Source: Candidatus Aminicenantota bacterium (GTDB lineage Bacteria > Acidobacteriota > Aminicenantia > Aminicenantales > Saccharicenantaceae). From it: 9,497 bases of DNA. How positions within the stretch are numbered: the stretch's first letter is position 1; each line of letters begins with the position of its first letter. The translations under genes were made by a program, and so were the position numbers. The notes beneath the pieces are model-generated. The model was not told where the DNA came from, searched no databases, and worked only from the letters and a program-made list of their open reading frames with translations. This document shows, in pieces, positions 1-7,593 of the stretch. Location of the stretch: the NCBI GenBank assembly GCA_011048485.1, contig DSDX01000149.1, forward strand, positions 1 through 9,497. The letters run 5' to 3'.

Positions 1-1
1 C

Positions 2-211
2 GTGGCCGAGCACAACATCAACCTGGCCGCGGCCTACGCGGAGCGGCTGATCTTCCTCAAGGACGGGGCCGTGGCGGCCGCGGGAACGCCGGACGAGACG
101 GTCACGGCGGCGAACATCCGGGCCATCTTCGGTGCCGAGGTCGACATCCGCGAGAACCTTCGCACCGGCCTGCCGGAGGTCTCGCTGGCGGCGAAAAGAG
201 GCCCGGGATGA
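2..211 (+). CDS. ABC transporter ATP-binding protein, C-terminal fragment (BtuD/FecE-like)
   Basis: This is the last 69 codons of an importer ATPase whose Walker A, signature and Walker B motifs lie before the window. The visible part starts at the H-loop (EHNINLA, normally HDLNLA in this family, so the switch His is kept but the following Asp is Asn). It continues with the conserved strand-and-turn RLIFLKDGAVAAAGTPDE and an IFGAEVDI segment typical of the C-terminus of cobalamin/iron-siderophore/heme ATPases. The predicted role is ATP hydrolysis on the cytoplasmic side of the BtuC-like permease encoded two genes downstream. Its TGA stop (209-211) overlaps the ATG at 208 of the binding-protein gene, which points to translational coupling. 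The substrate cannot be decided from this fragment alone. The frame is open at the left edge, and the GTG at 2 is probably an internal Val codon, not the start. Confidence 0.85.
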   Translation: MAEHNINLAAAYAERLIFLKDGAVAAAGTPDETVTAANIRAIFGAEVDIRENLRTGLPEVSLAAKRGPG

Positions 212-1221
212 GCCGACCTGAGCCAAGAAACGGCCCGAAGCGCGCCCGGGTATTGGTCAGGGAGAGACGTTCGCGCATCGCCGGGGGCAGGCCCGTTCAC
301 GGGGACATGGACCTTAGGTCCTTGTCCCCGCTCATGGCCGGTTTTCTCCTGGCCATGACGATGGGGGGAGCCGCGGCGGCGCAGACCATCCGGGACGACC
401 TCGGCCGGCCGTTCCCGCTGCCGGCCCGGCCGCCCGGGCGCATCGTCTCCATGGCCCCGAACGTCACCGAGATCCTGTTCGCCCTGGGGCTCGGCGATCG
501 CGTGGTCGGAGCGACCCGCTTCTGCGACTGGCCCCCGGAGGCCCGGTCCGTGCCGAGGATCGGCGGGCTCGTCGACCCGAATCTCGAGGTCATCCGTTCG
601 CTCGATCCGGACCTCGTCATCGCCTTCCGCGGAAATCCTCTCCGTCTCGTCGAGCGCGTGGGCAAGCTGGGCCTGCCCGTCTTCGTCCTCGACATCGGCG
701 ACGGCCTCGACGCCCTCGCCCCGCTCGTCGAGAAGATCGGCCGGGTGACGAGGGCGGACAGCGCGGCGGCCGGTCTCGTCCATTCCCTCCGGGCCGGGAT
801 CGTGTCCGTCGACGCCGCCCTGCGGGGGATCGGATCGAGGCCCAAGGTTTTCGTCCTCCTCTACGGACAGGGCCTCTGGACCTGCGGCGGGGAGAGCTAT
901 GTCGACGACATCATCGCCCGGGCCGGCGGGGTCAACGTCGCCTCGGCGCTGCCCAAGAAATGGGCCCTCTACAAGCGCGAGAAGATCATCCGGGACGACC
1001 CCGACGTCATCTTCATCCTGGCCCGGTCCGACCGCGACTTCGAGGCCGGCCGGGACAGGCTCTCGCGCCTGCCGGGCCTGGAGGCGGTCCGGGCCGTCCG
1101 GACCGGCCGGGTCCACAGGATCGACGAGGACGCGGCCAGCCGCTTCGGGCCCCGGCTCGTCGAGGTCCTGGCCCGGATGGCCTCGCTCCTCCATCCCGAG
1201 CGCATGGGAAGGCGGCCTTGA
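208..1221 (+). CDS. btuF: Periplasmic cobalamin-type substrate-binding protein (BtuF family)
   Basis: This is a class III (helical-backbone) binding protein that should capture vitamin B12 or a related corrinoid and deliver it to the permease encoded next. The N-lobe holds RIVSMAPNVTEILFALGLGD (78-97 of the 337-residue form), RFCDWPPEA (104-112), PRIGG (116-120), PNLEVIRSLDPDLVIAFRG (124-142). The C-lobe holds YGQGLWTCGGESYVDDIIARAGG (219-241). Both match the BtuF/FepB-like fold, and the FCDWPPEA and AFRGN elements favour BtuF over siderophore binders. A hydrophobic stretch (43-52) followed by GGAAAAQ looks like a signal peptide cleaved by signal peptidase I; there is no lipobox Cys. The start is uncertain. 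ATG 208 has an upstream AAGAGG (195-200) and overlaps the ATPase stop, but it adds a 33-residue Arg-rich leader. ATG 307 gives a normal 26-residue signal peptide but lies inside a palindrome, and ATG 334 has no ribosome binding site. The symbol rests on family resemblance; a cobinamide, heme or siderophore ligand is possible. Confidence 0.85.
   Translation: MSRPEPRNGPKRARVLVRERRSRIAGGRPVHGDMDLRSLSPLMAGFLLAMTMGGAAAAQTIRDDLGRPFPLPARPPGRIVSMAPNVTEILFALGLGDRVVGATRFCDWPPEARSVPRIGGLVDPNLEVIRSLDPDLVIAFRGNPLRLVERVGKLGLPVFVLDIGDGLDALAPLVEKIGRVTRADSAAAGLVHSLRAGIVSVDAALRGIGSRPKVFVLLYGQGLWTCGGESYVDDIIARAGGVNVASALPKKWALYKREKIIRDDPDVIFILARSDRDFEAGRDRLSRLPGLEAVRAVRTGRVHRIDEDAASRFGPRLVEVLARMASLLHPERMGRRP
301..329. 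repeat. REP-like near-perfect palindrome at the btuF start
   Basis: Two 14-nt arms, GGGGACATGGACCT (301-314) and AGGTCCTTGTCCCC (316-329), are reverse complements except for one T:T mismatch (308/322), around a single central T at 315. The stem would be very stable in RNA or single-stranded DNA. The GGGGACA...TGTCCCC ends resemble the short palindromes often associated with Y1/REP-associated tyrosine transposases (RAYTs). That likeness is from memory of the family and not from a search, and no second copy is present in the window. The element covers the ATG at 307 and codes for the n-region of the btuF signal peptide. Confidence 0.7.
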
Positions 1222-2207
1222 ACAGGCGCGGGGGCCGGGCGCTCTTCTGGACGATAACCATCGTTCTGGGCCTGGCCGGATTCCTTCTCTCGCTCCTGGT
1301 CGGGCCCGTCCGGACGACCGTCGGCGACCTAGCCCGCACCATCCGGGATCCGGAGCCTGTCCTCTCCGCCATCTTCTTCGATCTTCGCCTGGCCCGGGCC
1401 GTCCTGGCCTTCCTCGTGGGGGCCGCCCTGGCCCTCTCCGGGGCCATCCTCCAGGGCTACTTCCGCAACCCGATGGCCGATCCCTTCGTGGTCGGGGTCT
1501 CGTCGGGCGCCTCGCTGGGGGCCGTCCTCGCCACGGCCGCGGGCTTCGAGGCCGCCGCCTTCGGCTTCAGCGGACCCGGCCTGCTGGCCTTCCTGGGCGG
1601 CTTGGGCATCGTGTCCATCGTCTACGCGCTCTCCCTGCGGCGGGGCGGGTCCAGGATCGAGACCCTGCTCCTGACCGGAATCGCGGCCGGAGCGCTGGCG
1701 TCGGCCCTGACGTCCTTTTTCCTTTTCATGCGCTCGGATTCCTACGACCAGGCTGTGTTCTGGCTCCTCGGCAGCTTCCAGCTCGCCGACTGGGGGCAGG
1801 CCGCGACGTTGGGCCCCTGGCTCCTCCTGGGCCTCCTGGGGTCGCTCTGGCTGGCCCGGGACATGGACCTTCTGGCGCTCGGGGACGAGACGGCCCAGGC
1901 CCTGGGGTGCCCGGTCCGGAAGGTCCGGATGGCGTTCCTGGCGATGTCGGCCCTGCTCGCGGCCCTGTCCGTGGCCGTGAGCGGGATCATCGGCTTCGTC
2001 GGCCTGGTCGTGCCCCACTGGGTCCGCATCCTCATCGGCCCGTCCCACCGGGCCCTCTTCCCCGCCTCCGCCCTGGCCGGCGGCGTCTTTCTCGTCTACT
2101 GCGACCTCGTCGCCCGGACGCTCCTTCCCGCCGAGCTCCCCATCGGGGTCATCACGGCCGCCGTCGGCGCGCCGTTCTTCCTCTATCTCCTGCACAAGAA
2201 GCGCTAG
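1218..2207 (+). CDS. btuC: Cobalamin/iron-siderophore-type ABC permease (BtuC/FecCD family)
   Basis: A 329-residue polytopic inner-membrane protein, the usual length for the FecCD family, which forms a homodimeric channel with about ten helices per subunit. Family signatures read in order: RLARAVLAFLVGAALALSGA (57-76), LQGYFRNPMADPFVVGVSSG (78-97), GDETAQALG (222-230, the coupling helix that contacts the ATPase), SGIIGFVGLVVPHWVR (255-270), FPASALAGGVF (281-291), and ELPIGVITAAVGAPFFLYLL (306-325). I chose the TTG at 1218 because it overlaps the upstream TGA as TTGA (1218-1221), is preceded by GGAAGG (1207-1212) at good spacing, and gives the expected MNRR-type cytoplasmic tip before helix 1. 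Earlier in-frame ATG codons lie deep inside btuF and would add an arginine/proline-rich shadow peptide. It completes an ATPase-binding protein-permease operon. The substrate is inferred from the BtuF-like partner. Confidence 0.9.
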   Translation: MNRRGGRALFWTITIVLGLAGFLLSLLVGPVRTTVGDLARTIRDPEPVLSAIFFDLRLARAVLAFLVGAALALSGAILQGYFRNPMADPFVVGVSSGASLGAVLATAAGFEAAAFGFSGPGLLAFLGGLGIVSIVYALSLRRGGSRIETLLLTGIAAGALASALTSFFLFMRSDSYDQAVFWLLGSFQLADWGQAATLGPWLLLGLLGSLWLARDMDLLALGDETAQALGCPVRKVRMAFLAMSALLAALSVAVSGIIGFVGLVVPHWVRILIGPSHRALFPASALAGGVFLVYCDLVARTLLPAELPIGVITAAVGAPFFLYLLHKKR

Positions 2208-2212
2208 GCCCC

Positions 2213-2234
2213 TCTCCCGATTCCGGGAGGCGCC
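2213..2234 (+). terminator. Possible weak terminator after btuC
   Basis: Six nt after the btuC stop, CTCCCG (2214-2219) pairs with CGGGAG (2224-2229) around an ATTC loop, extended by a U:G pair at 2213/2230. GGC (2207-2209) can also pair with GCC (2232-2234) across an internal bulge. The following tract (CTCTCTT, 2234-2240) is pyrimidine-rich but not a true T-run, so termination efficiency is doubtful. Its location at the end of the transporter operon supports the reading. Confidence 0.4.
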
Positions 2235-2309
2235 TCTCTTCAGCTGTGCTCGGGATATGCTCCTGGAACGGCTTTGGCCCCGTAGAACTCCGGGGCTTCC
2301 CGGTCCGTA

Positions 2310-2318
2310 TGTTAGAAT
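2310..2318 (+). promoter_or_regulatory. Extended -10 promoter candidate for the LPGPN membrane protein
   Basis: TGTTAGAAT matches the extended -10 form TGnTATAAT with one mismatch. No convincing -35 lies 16-18 nt upstream, which is usual for extended -10 promoters. The predicted transcription start (about 2324-2326) falls almost on the ATG at 2327, so the mRNA would be leaderless or nearly so. A short GAGGA (2319-2323) also precedes the ATG at only 3 nt. Confidence 0.4.
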
Positions 2319-2326
2319 GAGGATCC

Positions 2327-2908
2327 ATGGATTTTTTTTTCGTCCGTGACCACCGCGGCCGCCTGCGCTTCTACACGGCCGGTCCGCTCGGCCCCCTGCC
2401 CGCCCGGTTCTCGAAGAGCAGGGAGGTCTGGGAGGCGGCCAAGAAGAAGGTCATCGGACTCGATCCCCGGACCCTCCTTCAGGAACAGGCTTTCGAGCTC
2501 GGCGGGCGGCCCGGCGAGGGCCCCCTCCGCGTCCTCCACTCCGGTCTCCACGACGAGAGATCGGTCCGGACCAAGCTGTTCTTCTTCCTGCAGCGCCACC
2601 GGACCCGCCACATCGCGCTCCTCGTCGGCGAGGGCCTGGCCGTCCCGTTCACGGCCCCGATCGCGCTCCTGCCCGGTCCCAACATCGTCTTTTACGTCCT
2701 GGCCATCGTGATGATCATCCAGTGGCAGGCCCTGCGAGGCATCAAGCGCATCCTGGGCCGCGAGCACGAGCTCGTCGCCGACCCGCTCTTGGCCGAGTGG
2801 GAAGAGGCCGTCGAGGCCGGCGACGAGGGCCGCTTCCCGGCCATCCTCGACCGCCTCGAACAGGTCCACCGCCTGCCGTCGCCCCGTCGGCTGCTCTGGA
2901 GATCCTGA
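2327..2908 (+). CDS. Two-helix membrane protein with LPGPN motif, K+-H+ exchange-related (PF10173-like)
   Basis: A 193-residue protein without a signal peptide. The N-terminal half (1-88) is soluble, with a short beta-like opening (DFFFVRDHRGRLRFYTAG). Residues 97-113 and 119-133 form two hydrophobic segments separated by LPGPN (115-119), followed by basic QALRGIKRILGRE and an acidic amphipathic tail (154-180). A basic stretch before an apolar helix, PFTAPIALLPGPN, then a second helix ending in RGI+R recalls the bacterial proteins labelled 'mitochondrial K+-H+ exchange-related' (PF10173). I place it there from motif memory only; the transport role in that family is itself weakly established. 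It lies alone between a possible terminator and the DUF948 promoter, so neighbours do not suggest a job. Codons 2-5 contain nine consecutive T (2332-2340). The ATG at 2327 is the only start that keeps the whole N-terminus. Confidence 0.75.
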   Translation: MDFFFVRDHRGRLRFYTAGPLGPLPARFSKSREVWEAAKKKVIGLDPRTLLQEQAFELGGRPGEGPLRVLHSGLHDERSVRTKLFFFLQRHRTRHIALLVGEGLAVPFTAPIALLPGPNIVFYVLAIVMIIQWQALRGIKRILGREHELVADPLLAEWEEAVEAGDEGRFPAILDRLEQVHRLPSPRRLLWRS

Positions 2909-2972
2909 CAAGGCGACGTTCCCTGGGGCAGCCTTTCAAAGGGTCTTTCTGTCATTTCCGCGTCCCTTTCTT

Positions 2973-3018
2973 GAGGCGGCAAGGGAATTCGCCTCGAGGG
3001 CGGGGGTCGCCCTCAGGG
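2973..3018 (+). other. Two overlapping hairpins before the DUF948 promoter
   Basis: GAGGCG (2973-2978) can pair with CGCCTC (2990-2995). Just downstream, GAGGGCG (2996-3002) pairs with CGCCCTC (3008-3014) around GGGGT, and that stem can extend outward (CCT 2992-2994 with GGG 3016-3018) past one C:A mismatch. The extension competes with the first hairpin. No T-run follows, so this is not a classical terminator. It may end the upstream transcript in a Rho-dependent way or be a binding region next to the -35 at 3024. The rest of the 153-nt gap (2909-3061) shows no gene. Confidence 0.35.
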
Positions 3019-3023
3019 GGAAA

Positions 3024-3052
3024 TTGACAATTCCTGTCGATTGGCTTACCGT
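3024..3052 (+). promoter_or_regulatory. Sigma70-type promoter for the DUF948-YtxH unit
   Basis: A perfect -35 hexamer TTGACA (3024-3029) is followed after 17 nt by TACCGT (3047-3052), which keeps the first two and last bases of TATAAT. The surrounding bases are locally AT-rich in an otherwise GC-rich window. The expected transcription start (about 3058-3060) is next to the ATG at 3062, giving a leaderless or very short leader. TATAGG at 3052 would need a 22-nt spacer and is less likely. Confidence 0.6.
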
Positions 3053-3061
3053 ATAGGTATC

Positions 3062-3430
3062 ATGACGCTGACCCTCAATCAGGTCCTGGGGATCATCCTG
3101 ACCGTGGCGGCCGTGGTCGTCGCCACATTCCTGGTCATGTTCCTGACCCAGCTCCGCAAGACCGCGAGGGAAGGCGAGAAGACCCTGCTCAAGGCCCAGG
3201 AGACGATGGACAGCCTCAAGGCGATCGAGGCCAAGGTCGACGAAGGGCTCGACAACCTCGGGGAGGTCCTGACGGCGTCGAAGAGGGCGGCGACCGGCCT
3301 GGCGGAAGCCAGCTTCTTCCTCTCGACCAGGGTCCTCCGGCCGTCGGCGAAGTACTGGCCTTTCCTCATCCCCCTCGTTCGCCTCGGCCTGCGTGAGTTG
3401 AAAAAAAGAAAGGAGAAGAAGGATGGGTAA
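3062..3430 (+). CDS. DUF948 family membrane-anchored protein
   Basis: A 122-residue protein with one N-terminal transmembrane helix (about 8-28, LGIILTVAAVVVATFLVMFL), then a charged helical region likely to form a coiled coil (30-85), a semi-hydrophobic stretch (96-110) and a Lys-rich tail. This layout, and the following YtxH gene, match the DUF948 (PF06103) proteins of Gram-positives and others, which are often listed as general-stress or envelope proteins without a defined reaction. I start it at ATG 3062, directly at the predicted transcription start; a TTG at 3041 is in frame but lies within the promoter spacer. No Shine-Dalgarno is visible, consistent with a leaderless message. The stop (TAA 3428-3430) overlaps the next gene by 8 nt, so the two are probably translated together and may act together. 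Confidence 0.8.
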   Translation: MTLTLNQVLGIILTVAAVVVATFLVMFLTQLRKTAREGEKTLLKAQETMDSLKAIEAKVDEGLDNLGEVLTASKRAATGLAEASFFLSTRVLRPSAKYWPFLIPLVRLGLRELKKRKEKKDG

Positions 3431-3728
3431 CACACAAGACAATCATTTCTGGGATTCCCTGTTGACGTTCGTCGCCGGCGCGACGGCCGGTTTTCTCATC
3501 GGCATCCTGGTCGCTCCGGCGAGCGGCAAGGAAACGCGCAAGAAGATCAAGGACCAGGCCGGCAAGACGGGCGACGCGGCCAAGGAGAGCTACGAGAAGA
3601 TCGCCAAGGAAGCCGAGAAGGGCATCCGGCTGGTCAAGGAGAAGACCGGCGAGGGCGTCGACGCCATCCGCGACTTCATCGAGAAGAAGAAGGAGGAGTT
3701 CTCCCACAAGGCCGAAGAGAAGAAGTAG
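3423..3728 (+). CDS. YtxH domain protein
   Basis: A 101-residue protein with a Gly/Ala-rich transmembrane segment (about 13-31) ending in the YtxH hallmark APASGKETRKKIK (31-43), followed by a highly charged Lys/Glu/Ala amphipathic helix to the end. YtxH (PF12732) proteins are small single-helix membrane proteins, often stress-induced, of unknown biochemical role. The ATG at 3423 follows a good AAGGAG (3410-3415) and sits inside the end of the DUF948 gene, which supports co-translation. The cytoplasmic helix is long for the domain and resembles LEA-like, low-complexity helical repeats. Function beyond membrane-anchored envelope or stress protein cannot be stated. Confidence 0.85.
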   Translation: MGNTQDNHFWDSLLTFVAGATAGFLIGILVAPASGKETRKKIKDQAGKTGDAAKESYEKIAKEAEKGIRLVKEKTGEGVDAIRDFIEKKKEEFSHKAEEKK

Positions 3729-3754
3729 GCCCGCCCCGCCCGTCCGTTCCCGAT

Positions 3755-3787
3755 CCCCGGCCGCAACCGGCGCGGGGGTTCTGTCTT
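3755..3787 (+). terminator. Probable intrinsic terminator after the YtxH gene
   Basis: CCCCGGCCG (3755-3763) pairs with CGGCCGGGG-like bases in CCGGCGCGGGG (3767-3777), giving nine GC-rich pairs with one bulged G and a four-base loop. It is followed by a T-enriched tract (GTTCTGTCTT, 3778-3787). Its location 26 nt after the YtxH stop and before the M20 gene supports termination of the DUF948-YtxH unit. The tail is not an unbroken T-run. Confidence 0.5.
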
Positions 3788-3826
3788 AACGGGCCGGACC
3801 GCGCCGGGACGAGGGACCAAGAGACC

Positions 3827-5140
<1,314 letters not shown>

Positions 5141-5190
5141 GCGCGAGCCCCTACCCCTTCGTCTTCCTGACGGCGGCGCTCGTCCTCGGC

Positions 5191-7593
5191 ATGGCCTCGG
5201 CCGGGGCCTCCGCTTGTCCCCCCGTTCCGGCCTGGGGCCTGGCCTGCGCCGGTCTGGCCGGGGCCTGGGCCCTATTCGCCTCCCGGCGCGACCGCGGGGC
5301 GGCCCTGCTGGCCCTGGCCGCGGTCTGCGCCCTCGGGGCCGCCCGGGCCTCGGATCGAGCCCGCCGCTATCAGGCCAATCCTCTCCGGGCGCTGACGGCG
5401 GAAGGCTATATCGACGTGACCGGCCGCCTCTTCCGGTCGCCGGGCCGGGAGCTCGACCGGGACGTCCTTTTCATCGACGTCCGGACCGTCACGGAGGCGG
5501 GTCGCGAAAGGGCCTGCCGCGGCCGGCTCCGCCTGAGCGTGCCGTTCGCGCGAGGGGCCCGCCCGCGTCTCCGGTACCTGGCCGGCGACACGATCAGGGC
5601 CTCGGTCCGGCTGAGCTCCGGCGGCTCGTTCCGCAACTTCGGCGGCTTCTCCTACGACACCTACCTCCGGACCCAGCGCATTCACCGCCGGGGCTCGACG
5701 AAATCCGCCCTCCTCGTCGGCCGGGCCTCGCCCTCCCCGCCCCGCTCGGTCCGGGCCAGGGTGTCGAGGCTGCGCCTCGGCGTCCAGAGGGAGCTCGAGA
5801 GGAGGTTCCCCTCGGCCGACGGCGCGGACATCTCCCCGAACGGGGCCGTGCTCGAGGCTCTCCTCCTCGGGGAGGACGGGCGCCTGGACGAGCCGACCGT
5901 CGAGAATCTCCAGAAGACGGGCCTCTATCATCTCTTCGCCATCTCGGGGGGCCACATCGCCATCATCAACCTGCTGCTTTTCTCACTGTTCCGCTTCGTC
6001 CGCATGTCTAGACGCGCTTCGAGCCTAGCCCTGGCCGTCTTTCTCGTCTTCTACACCGCTCTCGTCGAGGGCAGCCCGTCGGTGCTGCGGGCCACCCTCA
6101 TGACCCTGGCCGTCCTCGCTGGCCGCCTCCTCTGGAAGGACGTTCACGTCCTCAACACCATAGCGGCCAGCGCCTTCGCCCTTCTCCTCGCCAATCCCGC
6201 GAGCCTCCACGAGGTCGGATTCCAGCTGACCTACGCCGCCACGCTCTCGATCATCCTCTTCGCCCCGCCTTTGCTCCGGCGGCTGCCCCGCCTGCCCTTC
6301 AAGATGTCCGAGCTGGCCGCCCTGTCCGTGACGGCCGCGCTGGGCGCCATGCCCATCGTCGCCCGGAGCTTCAACCGAGTCGCCTTCTCGTCGCTCCTCC
6401 TGAACTTCCCGGCCATACCGCTCGTCGGCCTGACCATGGGCGTCGGCTACGTCTTCCTGCCCTTCGCCGCGGTCTGCCCGGGGGCGGCGGCCCTCCCCGC
6501 CGCGGGGCTCGAGCTCCTCGTGGCCGTCTTCGCCGCGGTCTCCCGCTCGCTCGACGCCTGGCCTTTCCTTTCGATCCGCGTCCCCACGCCCCCCGGCGGG
6601 CTGCTCGGGGCCTATTACCTGACGCTCGGGCTGGCCCTCGTCCGGCCCCGTTTCCGGCTCCAGAGGCCGGCCGTGCTTATCGCCTTCGCCGTCGCCTCGG
6701 CCTTGTTCGTCGTCCCGCCCTTCCGCCGGTCATCGCCCGACCTGAGGGTCACCCTGATCGACGTCGGGCAGGGCGAGTCCATCCTGGTCGAGTTCCCGGG
6801 CCGCCGGACCATGGTCATCGACGGAGGCGGCCTGGCCGCCAGCCCGTTCGACGTCGGCGAACGGGTGGTCTCCCCCGTCTTGTGGCGCAAGGGGATCACG
6901 AAGATCGACCACCTGGTCCTGACGCACCCCCATCCCGACCACATGGACGGCCTCGTCGCCCTGGCCCGCAACTTCCGGATCGGCGAATTCTGGGAAGGGC
7001 TCCCGGCGCCGGCGGACGGAGGCTACGCGGAGCTCCTGGAGTCCCTTCCCGCCCGGGCCGTCCGGCGCCGCGTCGGCCGGGGCGACCTGTTCGCGTCGGG
7101 CCCCGTCTCGGTCGAGGTCCTCCACCCTTCGAGCGACGGCGGAGCGGGCCCGGGCCCGGCCGACAACGAGAATTCGCTGGTCATCAAGCTGACCATGGAC
7201 GGGACGTCCTTTCTGTTCACGGGCGACGCCGGCCGGCCGACCGAGGAAAGGCTCGTCGCGTCCGGCCTCGATCTCGGCGCCCGCGTGCTCAAGGCCGGGC
7301 ACCACGGCAGCGCCTCCTCGACGACGACGGCGTTCCTGGCCGCGGTGCGGCCGCGGCTCGTGATCGTCTCCGCGGGCCCGGGCAACACCTACGGGTTCCC
7401 CCATCCGGACTTCCTGGCCCGCTGCGCCGAGGCCGGCGCGGCGGTCCTGCGGACGGACCTGGAAGGCGCGATCGAGATCAGGGTCGACGGGCGCCGGATC
7501 GCGGTCCGCTCGTGCGCCGCCCCCAAGGGCCGGACCCGTCCGGACTTCCGTTTGACACGTGCGACTAAATCCTTGATAATCGGATTGGATTAG
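5191..7593 (+). CDS. comEC: ComEC/Rec2 DNA internalization channel
   Basis: This inner-membrane protein moves single-stranded DNA into the cytoplasm during natural transformation. Counting from ATG 5191 it has 800 residues, normal for the family. The N-terminal DUF4131 region with its OB-fold covers about 25-180 and ends in NFGGFSYDTYL (149-159, family NPGGFDYRRYL). The competence membrane domain covers about 215-490 and carries LFAISGGH (248-255). A C-terminal metallo-beta-lactamase domain covers about 515-760: IDVGQGES (523-530), THPHPDHMDG (578-587, HxHxDH metal site), FTGDAG (676-681), KAGHHGS (701-707). The nuclease-like residues appear intact. The start is unresolved: hydrophobic sequence in the same frame begins right after the M20 stop (SPYPFVFLTAALVLG), so ATG 5191 cuts the first helix. 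CTG 5167 would keep half of it, and neither has a Shine-Dalgarno. The last codons contain the promoter of the next gene. No other competence gene is in view. Confidence 0.92.
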   Translation: MASAGASACPPVPAWGLACAGLAGAWALFASRRDRGAALLALAAVCALGAARASDRARRYQANPLRALTAEGYIDVTGRLFRSPGRELDRDVLFIDVRTVTEAGRERACRGRLRLSVPFARGARPRLRYLAGDTIRASVRLSSGGSFRNFGGFSYDTYLRTQRIHRRGSTKSALLVGRASPSPPRSVRARVSRLRLGVQRELERRFPSADGADISPNGAVLEALLLGEDGRLDEPTVENLQKTGLYHLFAISGGHIAIINLLLFSLFRFVRMSRRASSLALAVFLVFYTALVEGSPSVLRATLMTLAVLAGRLLWKDVHVLNTIAASAFALLLANPASLHEVGFQLTYAATLSIILFAPPLLRRLPRLPFKMSELAALSVTAALGAMPIVARSFNRVAFSSLLLNFPAIPLVGLTMGVGYVFLPFAAVCPGAAALPAAGLELLVAVFAAVSRSLDAWPFLSIRVPTPPGGLLGAYYLTLGLALVRPRFRLQRPAVLIAFAVASALFVVPPFRRSSPDLRVTLIDVGQGESILVEFPGRRTMVIDGGGLAASPFDVGERVVSPVLWRKGITKIDHLVLTHPHPDHMDGLVALARNFRIGEFWEGLPAPADGGYAELLESLPARAVRRRVGRGDLFASGPVSVEVLHPSSDGGAGPGPADNENSLVIKLTMDGTSFLFTGDAGRPTEERLVASGLDLGARVLKAGHHGSASSTTTAFLAAVRPRLVIVSAGPGNTYGFPHPDFLARCAEAGAAVLRTDLEGAIEIRVDGRRIAVRSCAAPKGRTRPDFRLTRATKSLIIGLD
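7552..7580 (+). promoter_or_regulatory. Near-consensus sigma70-type promoter inside the 3' end of comEC
   Basis: TTGACA (7552-7557), a 17-nt spacer and GATAAT (7575-7580) match the consensus at eleven of twelve positions with ideal spacing. It lies within the last 14 codons of comEC. The predicted transcription start is about 7586-7588, leaving a leader of roughly 20 nt that holds GAGGAG (7593-7598) before the ATG at 7606. It should drive the coiled-coil protein gene and probably rph. Confidence 0.8.

Noticed and set aside
34..1194. Minus-strand open frame of 386 codons opposite btuF
   Set aside because: Its composition is low-complexity and it lies wholly opposite a well-supported gene.
899..2320. 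Plus-strand open frame of 473 codons overlapping btuF and btuC
   Set aside because: Proline/arginine/glycine-rich out-of-frame reading of two recognised genes.
2290..2340. Hairpin CCGGG/CCCGG plus T9 as terminator before the LPGPN gene
   Set aside because: The T-run is about 28 nt from the stem and lies inside the coding sequence.
3401..3430. A7 tract near the end of the DUF948 gene as a programmed frameshift into YtxH
   Set aside because: YtxH lies in the +1 frame, which a -1 slip on the A-run would not reach, and YtxH has its own good Shine-Dalgarno and ATG.
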